NCBI RefSeq assembly: GCF_009184425.1
Contig: NZ_WELG01000002.1
Location: forward strand, 1,116,001-1,180,000
Direction: 5' to 3'
DNA: 64,000 nucleotides
Source of the DNA: Flagellimonas olearia
GTDB taxonomy: Bacteria; Bacteroidota; Bacteroidia; Flavobacteriales; Flavobacteriaceae
Shown here: in pieces, positions 1 through 7,640 of the stretch
How positions within the stretch are numbered: the stretch's first letter is position 1
How the letters are laid out: every line of letters starts with the position of its first letter
Notes under the pieces: model-generated
Databases searched by the model: none
What the model was told of the DNA's origin: nothing
The model's input: the letters and a program-made list of their open reading frames with translations, nothing else
Translations under genes and position numbers: made by a program

Positions 1-85
1 ACTGATTGATGTAACATAAAAGTTGCGGAAGATGCAACCTTTTAAAAATTTGAATGTCTTTAATACGAAAACCAAAAAACGAAAC

Positions 86-742
86 ATGATACGACTGAAA
101 CCAATACTTCCCATACTTCTTTTAGGATGTATGGCCATGGGTCAAGCCCAAGAGGAAGTAGACTACATTGAATTTAACGACCGTAAAAATGTGGTGCATG
201 GGGTGTACTTGGGCCTCACCACCTATTATGGGGAGATTAAGGGAAAATCCACGTATTTGGGTGGCCTTAAAGTGGCCTACGTAGCCAACCGACAGTTTGA
301 GGTGGGGTTTGCAGGGGTCTTCTTGTACTCTGAACAGGACAATCCCAGAACCATCAATGAAGATTTGATAGGAGCCTACGGAGGACTTCATTTGGAGCCC
401 ATACTTTTTAGCAAGTCGGTGGTGAACCTTTCCTTTCCATTGCTCATTGGGGCTGGGGGCGTAGGGTATCTGGGGAATGACTTTGACGACCGTATTGGCG
501 ATGTTGACGAAGATGATATCGATGCCATTTTTGTGGCCGAACCAGGGGTAAGCCTTTTGTTCAATATTTCCAGATATCTGCAATTGGAAGCCGGGGTAAA
601 ATATCGTTTTTCTAGCAAGTTGGAATTGGATGCCAGTCCGCTCCGCAACATCAATGGGTTTTCCGGGGGGATAGGACTCAAAGTGGGTGTTTTCAATATG
701 GGACGTAATCGGTACAAAAAACACCTGCGCAATGGCCAGTAA
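86..742 (+). CDS. Outer-membrane beta-barrel protein, secreted
   Basis: About 218 residues from an ATG at 86, which begins a signal peptide (MIRLKPILPILLLG, cleavage near GQAQ). An in-frame TTG at 23 would add 21 polar residues before the signal peptide, so the ATG is preferred. The mature part shows alternating Gly/aromatic beta-strand patterns (GVYLGLTTYYG, VGFAGVFLY, LEAGVKYRF, GFSGGIGLKVGVF) typical of an 8-12 stranded porin-like barrel, with an acidic loop rich in D/E near the middle. This supports a small OMP_b-brl-type outer-membrane protein. No substrate can be inferred. Its stop overlaps the ATG of a small downstream reading frame. Confidence 0.72.
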   Translation: MIRLKPILPILLLGCMAMGQAQEEVDYIEFNDRKNVVHGVYLGLTTYYGEIKGKSTYLGGLKVAYVANRQFEVGFAGVFLYSEQDNPRTINEDLIGAYGGLHLEPILFSKSVVNLSFPLLIGAGGVGYLGNDFDDRIGDVDEDDIDAIFVAEPGVSLLFNISRYLQLEAGVKYRFSSKLELDASPLRNINGFSGGIGLKVGVFNMGRNRYKKHLRNGQ

Positions 743-914
743 ATCAAAAAACAATGGACGATCATTGCATCAGGCAGTAGTGGCCAGACACGTGTTCACA
801 CAAAATGGGACCGTGTTCTTGAGAAGCGCCCAAAACCTTGAAATGAACGAGTGGTCCGCCATAAACTTTTATTGGATGCCCGTACTGAAATTGGAACGGG
901 AACTCGGCTCATAA
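732..914 (+). CDS. Small hypothetical protein (60 aa)
   Basis: The ATG at 732 lies inside the last codons of the barrel gene, so the two frames overlap by 11 bases, a layout compatible with translational coupling. The 60-residue product is basic at its N-terminus (MASKSKNNGRS) and has no signal peptide, membrane segment or recognised domain. A longer frame beginning at 687 exists but would overlap the barrel gene more deeply. It fills the only gap before the next lipoprotein gene. It may be a real small gene or an open frame by chance; no family recognised. Confidence 0.3.
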   Translation: MASKSKNNGRSLHQAVVARHVFTQNGTVFLRSAQNLEMNEWSAINFYWMPVLKLERELGS

Positions 915-945
915 CAGCTTTTTCTTAATCTAATCACATCAAAAA

Positions 946-1788
946 ATGAATGGTATGAAATCAATTCAAAGGATTGCTATTGCCCTATTTTTGGGCTTTA
1001 CGGTAACATCTTGTGTCCAAGAAAGTATATGGGTTTCTGAGGAGGTATCCACTAGGGACTATGACTTTACTGGTATAAGGGCACTACAAGTGTCATCGGA
1101 TTTTAGGGCCTACGTTACTTTTTCTGATACAGAGGAGAAGGTTTCCATCAAGGCCAATGATAATCTGTTCAGAAGAATCGATGCCTATATGGAAGGGAGT
1201 AAACTGGTGGTTAAACTGGAGAACAATGTTCGGGTTAGGGGGAAGGAGACCATGGAACTCTATGTGACCACAAAGAACATTTCCAAGTTCAAGGCTTCGG
1301 CAGATGCGGCCATCTTTATGGAAAGTCCCATAAATACCAATACGGTTTCCATTGAGCTGAGTTCCGATGCTTACTTTGAAGGGGACATCACGGCAGATGA
1401 CTTGGAACTCCACATGGCTTCGGACAGTGAGGCCGAAATGTATCTGGATGTACAGGATGCGTATTTGGACCTTTCGTCCAGCTCCAGACTGCAAGGGGAA
1501 TCCAAGATAAAAGACGCCAAGATCAGACTTGCCTCGGATGCAGAAGTGGATATGGTTGGGACCATTGAAAGCCTGGATGCCATCATGTCATCGGACAGTG
1601 AGTTGAAGGATTATGGACTTGAAGTGCAGGATTTGCGAATAGATCTTACGTCGGACAGTGATGCCTTTTTAACGGTTACCGGCACCATTGATGTTACGGC
1701 CAACTCGGATAGTAGATTGTATTACAAGGGCGATGCGGAGATTATCCGGCAAGTGTTGTCCAGTGATGGGAAAGTCATCAAGAAATAG
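946..1788 (+). CDS. DUF2807 (head GIN domain) lipoprotein
   Basis: This 280-residue protein has a lipoprotein signal peptide ending in a lipobox (TVTSC, Cys23; an alternative ATG three codons later is equally good). The rest is a series of short beta repeats with recurring S-D-S/S-D-A turns (ASDSEAEM, LASDAEVDM, SSDSELKDY, TSDSDAFL, NSDSRLYY), the parallel beta-helix pattern of the DUF2807 'putative auto-transporter adhesin, head GIN domain' family that is common in Bacteroidota. It is probably anchored in the periplasm or outer membrane. The biochemical role of the family is not known. It stands alone, 30 bases after the small frame and 60 bases before the siroheme gene. Confidence 0.82.
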   Translation: MNGMKSIQRIAIALFLGFTVTSCVQESIWVSEEVSTRDYDFTGIRALQVSSDFRAYVTFSDTEEKVSIKANDNLFRRIDAYMEGSKLVVKLENNVRVRGKETMELYVTTKNISKFKASADAAIFMESPINTNTVSIELSSDAYFEGDITADDLELHMASDSEAEMYLDVQDAYLDLSSSSRLQGESKIKDAKIRLASDAEVDMVGTIESLDAIMSSDSELKDYGLEVQDLRIDLTSDSDAFLTVTGTIDVTANSDSRLYYKGDAEIIRQVLSSDGKVIKK

Positions 1789-1847
1789 CCTTATCTTTAT
1801 ATCCTTGGTCCCATGGAAGGGATTTGTGAGGATTGAAAAGATAATTG

Positions 1848-2438
1848 ATGGAACAGAACGAGCTATACCCCATTTTTTTAAAGGCCTCCCACTTGAATAT
1901 ACTCATTGTGGGAGGGGGCAATGTGGGTTTGGAAAAATTGACTTTTTTATTGAAGTCCAGCCCCAATGCCAACGTACAGATGGTAGCTCCGGAATTTTTG
2001 CCCGAAACCTTGGAATTGGCCAATAGGCATAAGGCTGCGATTACAACGGCAGTCTATGATCAAAGCTTTTTGGAAGGTAAGCATATGGTGGTGGCCTGTA
2101 CGGACAAGATGGAGGTGAACGAGCAAGTGTACCATGATTGCAGGAAGCGCAGTATTTTGGTGAATGTGGCCGATAATCCACCCTATTGTGATTTTTATAT
2201 GGGAGGGATCGTTACCAAGGGAAACGTAAAAGTGGCCATCTCCACAAATGGAAAGTCGCCGACAACTGCAAAGCGACTACGTCAATTTTTTGAAGATGTA
2301 ATTCCGGATAATATAGATGATTTGGTGAAGAACCTCAATGAATACCGTAAGACCTTAAAAGGCAATTTTGAGGAAAAGGTGGAGACCTTGAATGAGTTCA
2401 CCAAGGGATTGTTGGATGGGGAACCTAAGAAGGAGTAA
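1848..2438 (+). CDS. Precorrin-2 dehydrogenase / sirohydrochlorin ferrochelatase (Met8p/CysG-N type)
   Basis: A 196-residue stand-alone protein matching the N-terminal half of CysG. It has an NAD-binding Rossmann motif GGGNVG near residue 20, a central strand VVACTDKMEVN, and the family signature around ADNPPYCDFYMGGIV that carries the catalytic Asp. Known members oxidise precorrin-2 to sirohydrochlorin and insert iron, giving siroheme for sulfite or nitrite reductase. The methyltransferase half of CysG is absent here, as in many Bacteroidota where it is a separate gene. The start is the ATG at 1848; a TTG one codon earlier is possible. It converges with the LytTR gene 19 bases downstream. 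Confidence 0.88.
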   Translation: MEQNELYPIFLKASHLNILIVGGGNVGLEKLTFLLKSSPNANVQMVAPEFLPETLELANRHKAAITTAVYDQSFLEGKHMVVACTDKMEVNEQVYHDCRKRSILVNVADNPPYCDFYMGGIVTKGNVKVAISTNGKSPTTAKRLRQFFEDVIPDNIDDLVKNLNEYRKTLKGNFEEKVETLNEFTKGLLDGEPKKE

Positions 2439-2457
2439 GCCAAAGAATAGGTTTTTC

Positions 2458-3210
2458 CTAAAGCCGTTTCATGGCTTCCATGAGCTCATCTTTTTTCCTG
2501 GGGGAAATGCTAACGTGCATATCATTGCTCATAATGATATACCCACCATCCGATTTGACATACTTCTTTACTTCATTCAGGTTGATGACATAACTGTTGT
2601 GCACCCGCATAAACTGATAATCGCCTAAAAGGTTTTCGTATTCCTTCAAGTGTTTGCTCACCATTAGTGTATTCTCATTTCGTAGAACAAAGGAGGTGTA
2701 GGAGCCATCCGCCTTACAAAGTACTATCTCTTCAATGGCAATGAACTCCATGCCTGCCGTGGTGGCCAAGCATATTTTTTCCTGTCTGTGGTTTTCTTTG
2801 GACAGACTCTGCATCAGCGTGTCTATTTGCTGTCTGTACACATTGGTGTCCATCCGGTTTCGTGCCTTTTCAACGGCATCCTGAAGTTCACTCAAGTCAA
2901 TGGGCTTTAATAAATAGTCAAGGGAACTGAACTTAATGGCCTTGATGGCATATTTTTCAAATGCCGTGGTAAAAATGACCTCAAAGTTGGGGTTTTTAAT
3001 TTGGGTGAGGACATCAAAACCCAATCCTGATTGAAGTTCAATGTCCAGAAACACTACGTCCGGGCTATATACGGATAGAACTTTGACGGCTTCGGACACG
3101 GAGTTGGCTGTTGCAATTACTTTGACGTCCTTGCAGAATTCCTCGAGCATTGATTTTAAGGTTTCCCTGCTGTGTTTTTCATCTTCAATGATAATTACTT
3201 TTAAGGTCAT
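2458..3210 (-). CDS. LytTR-family response regulator, no adjacent kinase
   Basis: This 250-residue protein has an N-terminal receiver domain (1-120; acidic pocket E9-D10, phospho-acceptor D56 in VVFLDIEL, conserved Thr and K102 region LLKPI) joined by a short linker to a C-terminal LytTR DNA-binding domain (about 145-245; FMRVHNSYVINLNEV is the family core). LytTR proteins bind pairs of short direct repeats spaced two helical turns apart. No sensor kinase lies beside it, so its partner must be elsewhere. Three 21-bp-spaced repeats occur within 9 kb (4931-4961, 11317-11358, 11859-11900) and could be targets; that is inference. A 630-bp AT-rich gap lies upstream. Confidence 0.9.
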   Translation of the reverse strand: MTLKVIIIEDEKHSRETLKSMLEEFCKDVKVIATANSVSEAVKVLSVYSPDVVFLDIELQSGLGFDVLTQIKNPNFEVIFTTAFEKYAIKAIKFSSLDYLLKPIDLSELQDAVEKARNRMDTNVYRQQIDTLMQSLSKENHRQEKICLATTAGMEFIAIEEIVLCKADGSYTSFVLRNENTLMVSKHLKEYENLLGDYQFMRVHNSYVINLNEVKKYVKSDGGYIIMSNDMHVSISPRKKDELMEAMKRL

Positions 3211-3843
3211 TTGGCTGGCTGGTTTTGGCGGTTATTTTACCTTGTCACTCTTTTTTATTGTACTTTCTAGACATAAACCGATGTATTTTCTTTCTTTTTA
3301 TGAAAGAATAATAATATTTCGTATATTCGACATATTAGGAAAGGTCGTGCTTTAACGTATTTTTGATAAAATAGGAGTTGAACATGTTTCCCAAAATGTT
3401 TTGAATTCATTGTGAATGTTTAAGTTATGAATTATTTTTTTGATTCGTAACTGGTGCATGTATCCTTTTGCACAAAAAATGTATTTCTCTTCTTTTTGAT
3501 TATTGATTCAAAGGATTTTCCTTACAGTTATGCTATTCATGTCCTTTTTGGATTCAAGTGTTATGCGTAATAAAATGGAAATGTCAACGGATGGATTTGG
3601 AATGTTGTGAGGGAAATAAACCATACCCGTATTTATCTGGTTCTGCTATAAGAGGGGGGGAGTTCAGAGAAGAAATAGGGTTTCCTGTATTCATGAGGTT
3701 GTTTTTTGCACTTGTAATGATTTAAATTAATATAAAACTCACCATGTTCGTTCTTCCATATTGCTGTTGCGCAGCATAACCCCATACTTGCTAGCATTTT
3801 TAAAAAGAATTACTAATGGTGAGTTCATTAATGTTTGATTGGA
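3211..3843. other. AT-rich intergenic region
   Basis: Six hundred and thirty bases without a convincing gene. It presumably carries the promoter of the minus-strand LytTR gene, although no clear TAnnTTTG box reading that way was found. The distal part holds an inverted-repeat element (3725-3832) listed separately. A short frame at 3041-3355 on the plus strand runs antisense into the regulator and is not considered real. Confidence 0.5.
3725..3832. repeat. Inverted-repeat element, about 108 bp
   Basis: AACTCACCAT at 3736-3745 is matched by its exact complement ATGGTGAGTT at 3816-3825. Outside both arms lies ATTAAT (3725-3730 and 3827-3832), so the imperfect inverted repeat extends to about 16 bases per arm. 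Between the arms is a small hairpin, TGCTG/CAGCA around 3761-3775. The arrangement resembles a miniature mobile element or a structured RNA. Copy number elsewhere in the genome is unknown. Confidence 0.4.
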
Positions 3844-4047
3844 TTAAAGCGGTTGGGCCGCACTATCTTCATCGCCAGAACTGAAGAATAGAGCTTTGAT
3901 GTCTACGTACGGCCCAGTATATTTTGCTGTTAGTCTTGTTTTAGATTTTGGAGTAAAACTAATTACCTTCCCTATATTTTTTTGCCTTGATTTGACGTAA
4001 GCATGATTTGGGTTCATGGATGCCATGTTTGAATTAACGGAAGTCAT
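3844..4047 (-). CDS. Small hypothetical protein (67 aa)
   Basis: The frame from the ATG at 4047 encodes a basic middle section (KSRQKNIGK, FTPKSKTRLTAKYTG) and an acidic tail (SSGDEDSAAQPL). It has no signal peptide or membrane segment and no family was recognised. The frame can be extended to 4113, but that extension is read through a near-perfect hairpin at 4082-4115 that looks like the end of the preceding transcript, so the shorter start is preferred. The start is preceded by a T-rich stretch and no Shine-Dalgarno sequence. It could be a non-coding open frame. Confidence 0.33.
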   Translation of the reverse strand: MTSVNSNMASMNPNHAYVKSRQKNIGKVISFTPKSKTRLTAKYTGPYVDIKALFFSSGDEDSAAQPL

Positions 4048-4081
4048 AAAAAAAGGTTCAAAAGCTGAAATTGATATTTTG

Positions 4082-4115
4082 AAATGGGATTTCCACAAAA
4101 CAGGAAATCCCATTT
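4082..4115 (-). terminator. Strong hairpin, probable terminator of the 4177-4842 gene
   Basis: AAATGGGATTTCC (4082-4094) pairs perfectly over 13 bases with GGAAATCCCATTT (4103-4115) across an 8-base loop. It lies about 60 bases after the stop of the minus-strand gene ending at 4177. The following minus-strand bases are only moderately T-rich, so termination strength is uncertain. Confidence 0.5.
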
Positions 4116-4176
4116 TCGGACATTATAAATGAACACTAAAAGTTTTGCTGGACTCTAGCACAATCTTAAATAATGT

Positions 4177-4842
4177 TTATCCGGTTGAAATGAGCTTTTG
4201 TTCGTTGGAGGATAACGGAGAGCCTTTGGTCCTATAACCGGGTCTTTTGGGTGATGGGGCCACAAAGTGTCCTTTAAAGTCGATAGCCGCTATATTGCTG
4301 AGATACCCAAGGATATCTTCATAGCTGTTCCAATTTATACCAGCTCTTTTTAAGTTTCTATGGATGAGAGATTTTTCAGATTTTATGGACCAATTCCCAT
4401 AGATTTTCTTGTCATTGGATTTAATGATCAGGATTTTCAGTTTGCTAAGGTGCCATGCAGGTACATAGAAATTGGTGACACCATCATTGAGCGATTTAAA
4501 GGTTACATAGACCTTGCCAACATTTTTATATACATTGGCCGTATAGCCCATTTCGGTATTGTTGAGCGGGAGCTTAAGACAGGCCTCTTTGGATTCCAGA
4601 TAGAATAGGATGGGATTATTGTTCAGAACCTCTTCCGTGATCTGTGGGACATCCAAGGTGAATGACCAACCAGGCAATTGCTTTGTTATATCAATGGACA
4701 GTAATTCTACGGTGTTTGAATGCCCTTTTTCATTTTCTTTATACATTACGTTGGGTGCAAAGGGTCTGTTAAAAAGATACAACGGGTATCCAATGATGAT
4801 GGCGGCACAGACCAAGGTCCAAATTATAGTGAACAGTTGCAT
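4177..4842 (-). CDS. Hypothetical membrane-anchored protein
   Basis: This 221-residue protein begins with one hydrophobic segment (residues 4-24, FTIIWTLVCAAIIIGYPLYL) that may be an uncleaved signal anchor. It is followed by a soluble part with alternating beta-strand patterns (WSFTLDVPQI, KVYVTFKSLNDGVTNFYVP, LKILIIKSNDKKIYGNW) and a C-terminal basic, Gly/Pro-rich tail (FVAPSPKRPGYRTKGSP). No family was recognised. It is flanked by a 21-bp-type repeat about 80-110 bases upstream and a strong hairpin downstream, suggesting a monocistronic, regulated unit. Function unknown. Confidence 0.6.
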   Translation of the reverse strand: MQLFTIIWTLVCAAIIIGYPLYLFNRPFAPNVMYKENEKGHSNTVELLSIDITKQLPGWSFTLDVPQITEEVLNNNPILFYLESKEACLKLPLNNTEMGYTANVYKNVGKVYVTFKSLNDGVTNFYVPAWHLSKLKILIIKSNDKKIYGNWSIKSEKSLIHRNLKRAGINWNSYEDILGYLSNIAAIDFKGHFVAPSPKRPGYRTKGSPLSSNEQKLISTG

Positions 4843-4930
4843 AAGGGTTTGTCTTTTGGTTAAAACTTGGGAACTTTTTTAAACTCAAGTCTAAGTAACA
4901 AATTCTGTTTGGACCGTATACCCATGAATA

Positions 4931-4961
4931 TACCAATGCCCCTTTTGAATTGACGGATGAA
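4931..4961. promoter_or_regulatory. Copy of the ACCAATG/GAATTGACG repeat (candidate LytTR site)
   Basis: The stretch contains ACCAATG followed by TTTTGAATTGACGGATG, closely matching the tandem units at 11317-11358 and the degenerate pair at 11859-11900. It sits 89-119 bases upstream of the minus-strand gene that starts at 4842. The second 21-bp unit is degenerate here. Assignment as an operator of the nearby LytTR regulator is inference. Confidence 0.35.
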
Positions 4962-5045
4962 CCTCGGCCGACAAAACGCCATTTTAATCGATGAAATACA
5001 CTTCAATGTGGAAAGTGATACTTCACAATCATGGTCTTCATCATT

Positions 5046-5426
5046 TCAATGCTCCCCATCATTCATTTCCTCCTCTAGTTGTCCAACTATTTTCATAACA
5101 TCATAATTGGCAATCTTTCGGGTACTGTAATTTCTTTTGATGTGGTTCACATAGCTATGTATTTCCAAGGCGTAGTAATTTTCCAACTCAAATATGGAAT
5201 CTTCCTGAAATTCGGTAGTTTCACCTATTTTTCTTTTTCCATATGATCTTGCGTGGTAGACAATTTTATTACTGTTGCCGTCCTCATCTATCCATTCTAT
5301 GGTCACTTCAATGAAGTCGTCCATGCGTTCCCGGAGTTTATAGCTAGCTTGCTTTGGAATTTTGCCAAGTTCGTATTCAGACTTTACCAAGTCTAGAATC
5401 CATTTTTCTAAAAAGTTTTCTTTCAT
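5046..5426 (-). CDS. Hypothetical cytoplasmic protein (126 aa)
   Basis: The protein has no signal peptide or membrane segment, many charged residues, a basic N-terminal helix (KENFLEKWILDLVKSEYELG) and a beta-rich centre (IEVTIEWIDEDGN, KIVYHARSYGKRKIG). It ends in an acidic helix (MKIVGQLEEEMNDGEH). No family was recognised. It is separated by about 200 bases from both neighbours, so it is probably transcribed on its own. The coding pattern and lack of rare stretches support a real gene; its function cannot be inferred. Confidence 0.55.
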   Translation of the reverse strand: MKENFLEKWILDLVKSEYELGKIPKQASYKLRERMDDFIEVTIEWIDEDGNSNKIVYHARSYGKRKIGETTEFQEDSIFELENYYALEIHSYVNHIKRNYSTRKIANYDVMKIVGQLEEEMNDGEH

Positions 5427-5655
5427 GTTGGTTAACTTTTGTTTAGGTGTTCTGATTTGGGCCTATTTCAGACGTAATAATTGTTTTTTGAGGATGATGG
5501 TTCAAATCCCATATTGGGATGGGTTGGTTTTTTCCATGGACCAATGATGATATGGTCTATTGGAAAGCAAATGGTTTGGAGATTGAAACATATTGCAAAG
5601 AAGAGGTTGGATAATTGTGCAATATGCTAGGGAAGGTTGAGCAGCTTGAATTATT

Positions 5656-6663
5656 TCAATCCATATGTAATATATTCTTTAACCAATTCAAGGTTTTTGT
5701 TCGGGCCTCGGAGCTTTGGGTATTGTCATCGGTATCAAAACCATGGCCAACTCCGTCATAAATGTTAAGCTCAACAGACTTCCCTTTTTCGGCCAATAGG
5801 CCCGCTAAGCATAGAGAACCTTCAGAAAGGGAATCCCCTGTTGGGATTTGAAATAGAATAGGTGCATAGTTTTGGTATATATTTTTTTCCAAGGCCTCGG
5901 AGTTACAAGGACTACTGCCCCAGTAATTGTACCCGCCAGACCCTCCATAATAGAATACGCCACCGGCAAACCCTTGCTGGGGTCTTGGCTCAGGGGACAT
6001 TACCCCGGAAGAAGTATCGTATTCCTTCCCACCAAAGCTTTGTGTCCATTCCCAGCCTGTTGGTGTGGTGTTGGTGTCATATAGTGTAGATATAACGGAT
6101 GTTCCACCATCTGAAAACCCCAATAAACCTATATCCTCGGAGCGCACTACTGGACTTCCATCCTTGAATTTTATTTTTCTGAGTTGGGACATTGCGGCAT
6201 TGGCATCCCTTGATCGTATAAATTGGGAACTGATCTTAAAATTATCCGGGGCTGTTTCCCATTTCCCAGTTTTCTCAGTAGCACCCCGCCCCGAAAAACT
6301 GTCAACAAAGGCCCCAACCATGCAGTTATTGTCAAACAATTCCTTCCATTCACGGAATTGACTGGTCATGGTCTTGCTTTCAGGATTGTCATCCTTCCAC
6401 ATACCTCCTGAGCCGTGTAGCACAACTACAGCAGGCAATGGTGTGTTGGCATCACAATCTTTAGGAACGGACAGGTATACCGGAACCCTTACATGATGTA
6501 CTGGGATATAGATAATGGTGTCATGGGTAGATGAATTGATGACAATCTCTCGTATTTCAGAATCAAAATAGGCATCATCATCACTGCAGGATGAAAAGGC
6601 TAAAAGACCGCAAAAAATTATGGGGAGGCTAAGTAGTTTGAATGATTTGGGAAATGACTTCAT
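5656..6663 (-). CDS. Secreted lipoprotein alpha/beta hydrolase (dienelactone hydrolase-like)
   Basis: A lipoprotein signal peptide with lipobox LAFSSC (Cys26) precedes an alpha/beta-hydrolase fold. An oxyanion-type HGSGG lies at 83-87, the nucleophile is Ser184 in GFSDGG, and the catalytic His is His307 in GVGHGFD; the acid is probably the Asp of the GDSLSEG region near 277. This is the dienelactone-hydrolase/acetyl-esterase layout, so it may cleave esters in the periplasm or at the cell surface; the substrate is unknown. It is the last gene of a probable operon with the PorP/SprF gene (20-base gap) and the T9SS cargo gene, suggesting a shared surface-associated role. Confidence 0.78.
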   Translation of the reverse strand: MKSFPKSFKLLSLPIIFCGLLAFSSCSDDDAYFDSEIREIVINSSTHDTIIYIPVHHVRVPVYLSVPKDCDANTPLPAVVVLHGSGGMWKDDNPESKTMTSQFREWKELFDNNCMVGAFVDSFSGRGATEKTGKWETAPDNFKISSQFIRSRDANAAMSQLRKIKFKDGSPVVRSEDIGLLGFSDGGTSVISTLYDTNTTPTGWEWTQSFGGKEYDTSSGVMSPEPRPQQGFAGGVFYYGGSGGYNYWGSSPCNSEALEKNIYQNYAPILFQIPTGDSLSEGSLCLAGLLAEKGKSVELNIYDGVGHGFDTDDNTQSSEARTKTLNWLKNILHMD

Positions 6664-6683
6664 AATTCAATAAAATTAGTTTG

Positions 6684-7631
6684 TTAATAAGTGCATGTAC
6701 AGTTTGAAATGCCCTGGAAGAGGTCAATGCCCAAGGTGAGGACGTGGGTGCCAGTGGAGTATCCCAATATTTCGTTCATGACGAGCTGATAGGAATATCC
6801 AAAGTAAAAATCCCCTTTTTTCAGTCCCATGATAGGGGCAAAATAAAGAGGCGTTCCAAGTTGGTCGTTCAAAAATCTATAGGTTAGACCAACATAGTAG
6901 TAGTCCATAAAATCATACTTTCTTATTTTTAAATTCAAATCGGTTACGGACCTATTGTCATTCTCAAAGTATTGTAGAAATATTGAAGGTTCTATTTCGT
7001 AGTCCGACCTTTTGGTTTTTCGATACTTGTACCCAGAATAGAGATAATAATTCCGAAGAGTATTGGGCTCGAAAATGGGATTGAACTTTTTAAAATCTTT
7101 ATCTAAAATGTTGCCAACATTCAAACTCATATAAAATCCGCCTTTACGATAAAGAAACCCTAGGTCAAAATTGGGATTGCTTGATGACCGGTCATCCACC
7201 ACTGCTTGATCATTATTGTCCTTAAAGTTCTCAATGTCTATTCTAAACTGGTTCAGATTGAATGACATGGCCATGGAAAAAAAATGATTTTCATATTTGT
7301 TTATGGTCAAATGATGGGCAAAGGAAACTTTGCCGCCGCGTTGTTTGGTCTCACCATTGGAATCATTATAGAGTACCATTCCTATCCCGGATCTATTTCC
7401 CAATCGAACATCGGCAGATAATGATTGGGTATCTGGTGCATCCCGTACACCTACCCATTGGGTGAGTCCATTCATACGGACTTTTACATAGTTTCCAATC
7501 CCTGCATAAGATGACGACATTAAAAATGGATTGTCCGATAGATATTGGGATAATTGGGGGATGGTCAATTCCTGGGCATTGATTACATACAGATTAAACA
7601 ACAATAGTATCTTGATAATTCCTTTCATCAC
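6684..7631 (-). CDS. PorP/SprF family type IX secretion membrane protein
   Basis: This 315-residue protein has a signal peptide (cleaved near VINAQ) and a mature sequence that begins with the family signature around LSQYLSDNPFLMSSSYAG. Typical strands follow (VRMNGLTQWVGV, GIGMVLYNDSNGETKQRGG, FFSMAMSFNLNQ). PorP/SprF proteins sit in the outer membrane and serve as partners for type B T9SS cargo, linking it to the cell surface. Here the gene starts 9 bases after exactly such a cargo gene, the usual pairing. The C-terminus is short and Cys-containing (GISNCTCTY). Confidence in the family is high; its specific cargo is inferred from linkage. Confidence 0.9.
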   Translation of the reverse strand: MMKGIIKILLLFNLYVINAQELTIPQLSQYLSDNPFLMSSSYAGIGNYVKVRMNGLTQWVGVRDAPDTQSLSADVRLGNRSGIGMVLYNDSNGETKQRGGKVSFAHHLTINKYENHFFSMAMSFNLNQFRIDIENFKDNNDQAVVDDRSSSNPNFDLGFLYRKGGFYMSLNVGNILDKDFKKFNPIFEPNTLRNYYLYSGYKYRKTKRSDYEIEPSIFLQYFENDNRSVTDLNLKIRKYDFMDYYYVGLTYRFLNDQLGTPLYFAPIMGLKKGDFYFGYSYQLVMNEILGYSTGTHVLTLGIDLFQGISNCTCTY

Positions 7632-7640
7632 TAGCTCATT

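Noticed and set aside
122-754. A 210-codon minus-strand frame opposite the first gene
   Set aside because: Antisense to a clear outer-membrane barrel gene with signal peptide, and without recognisable domain content.
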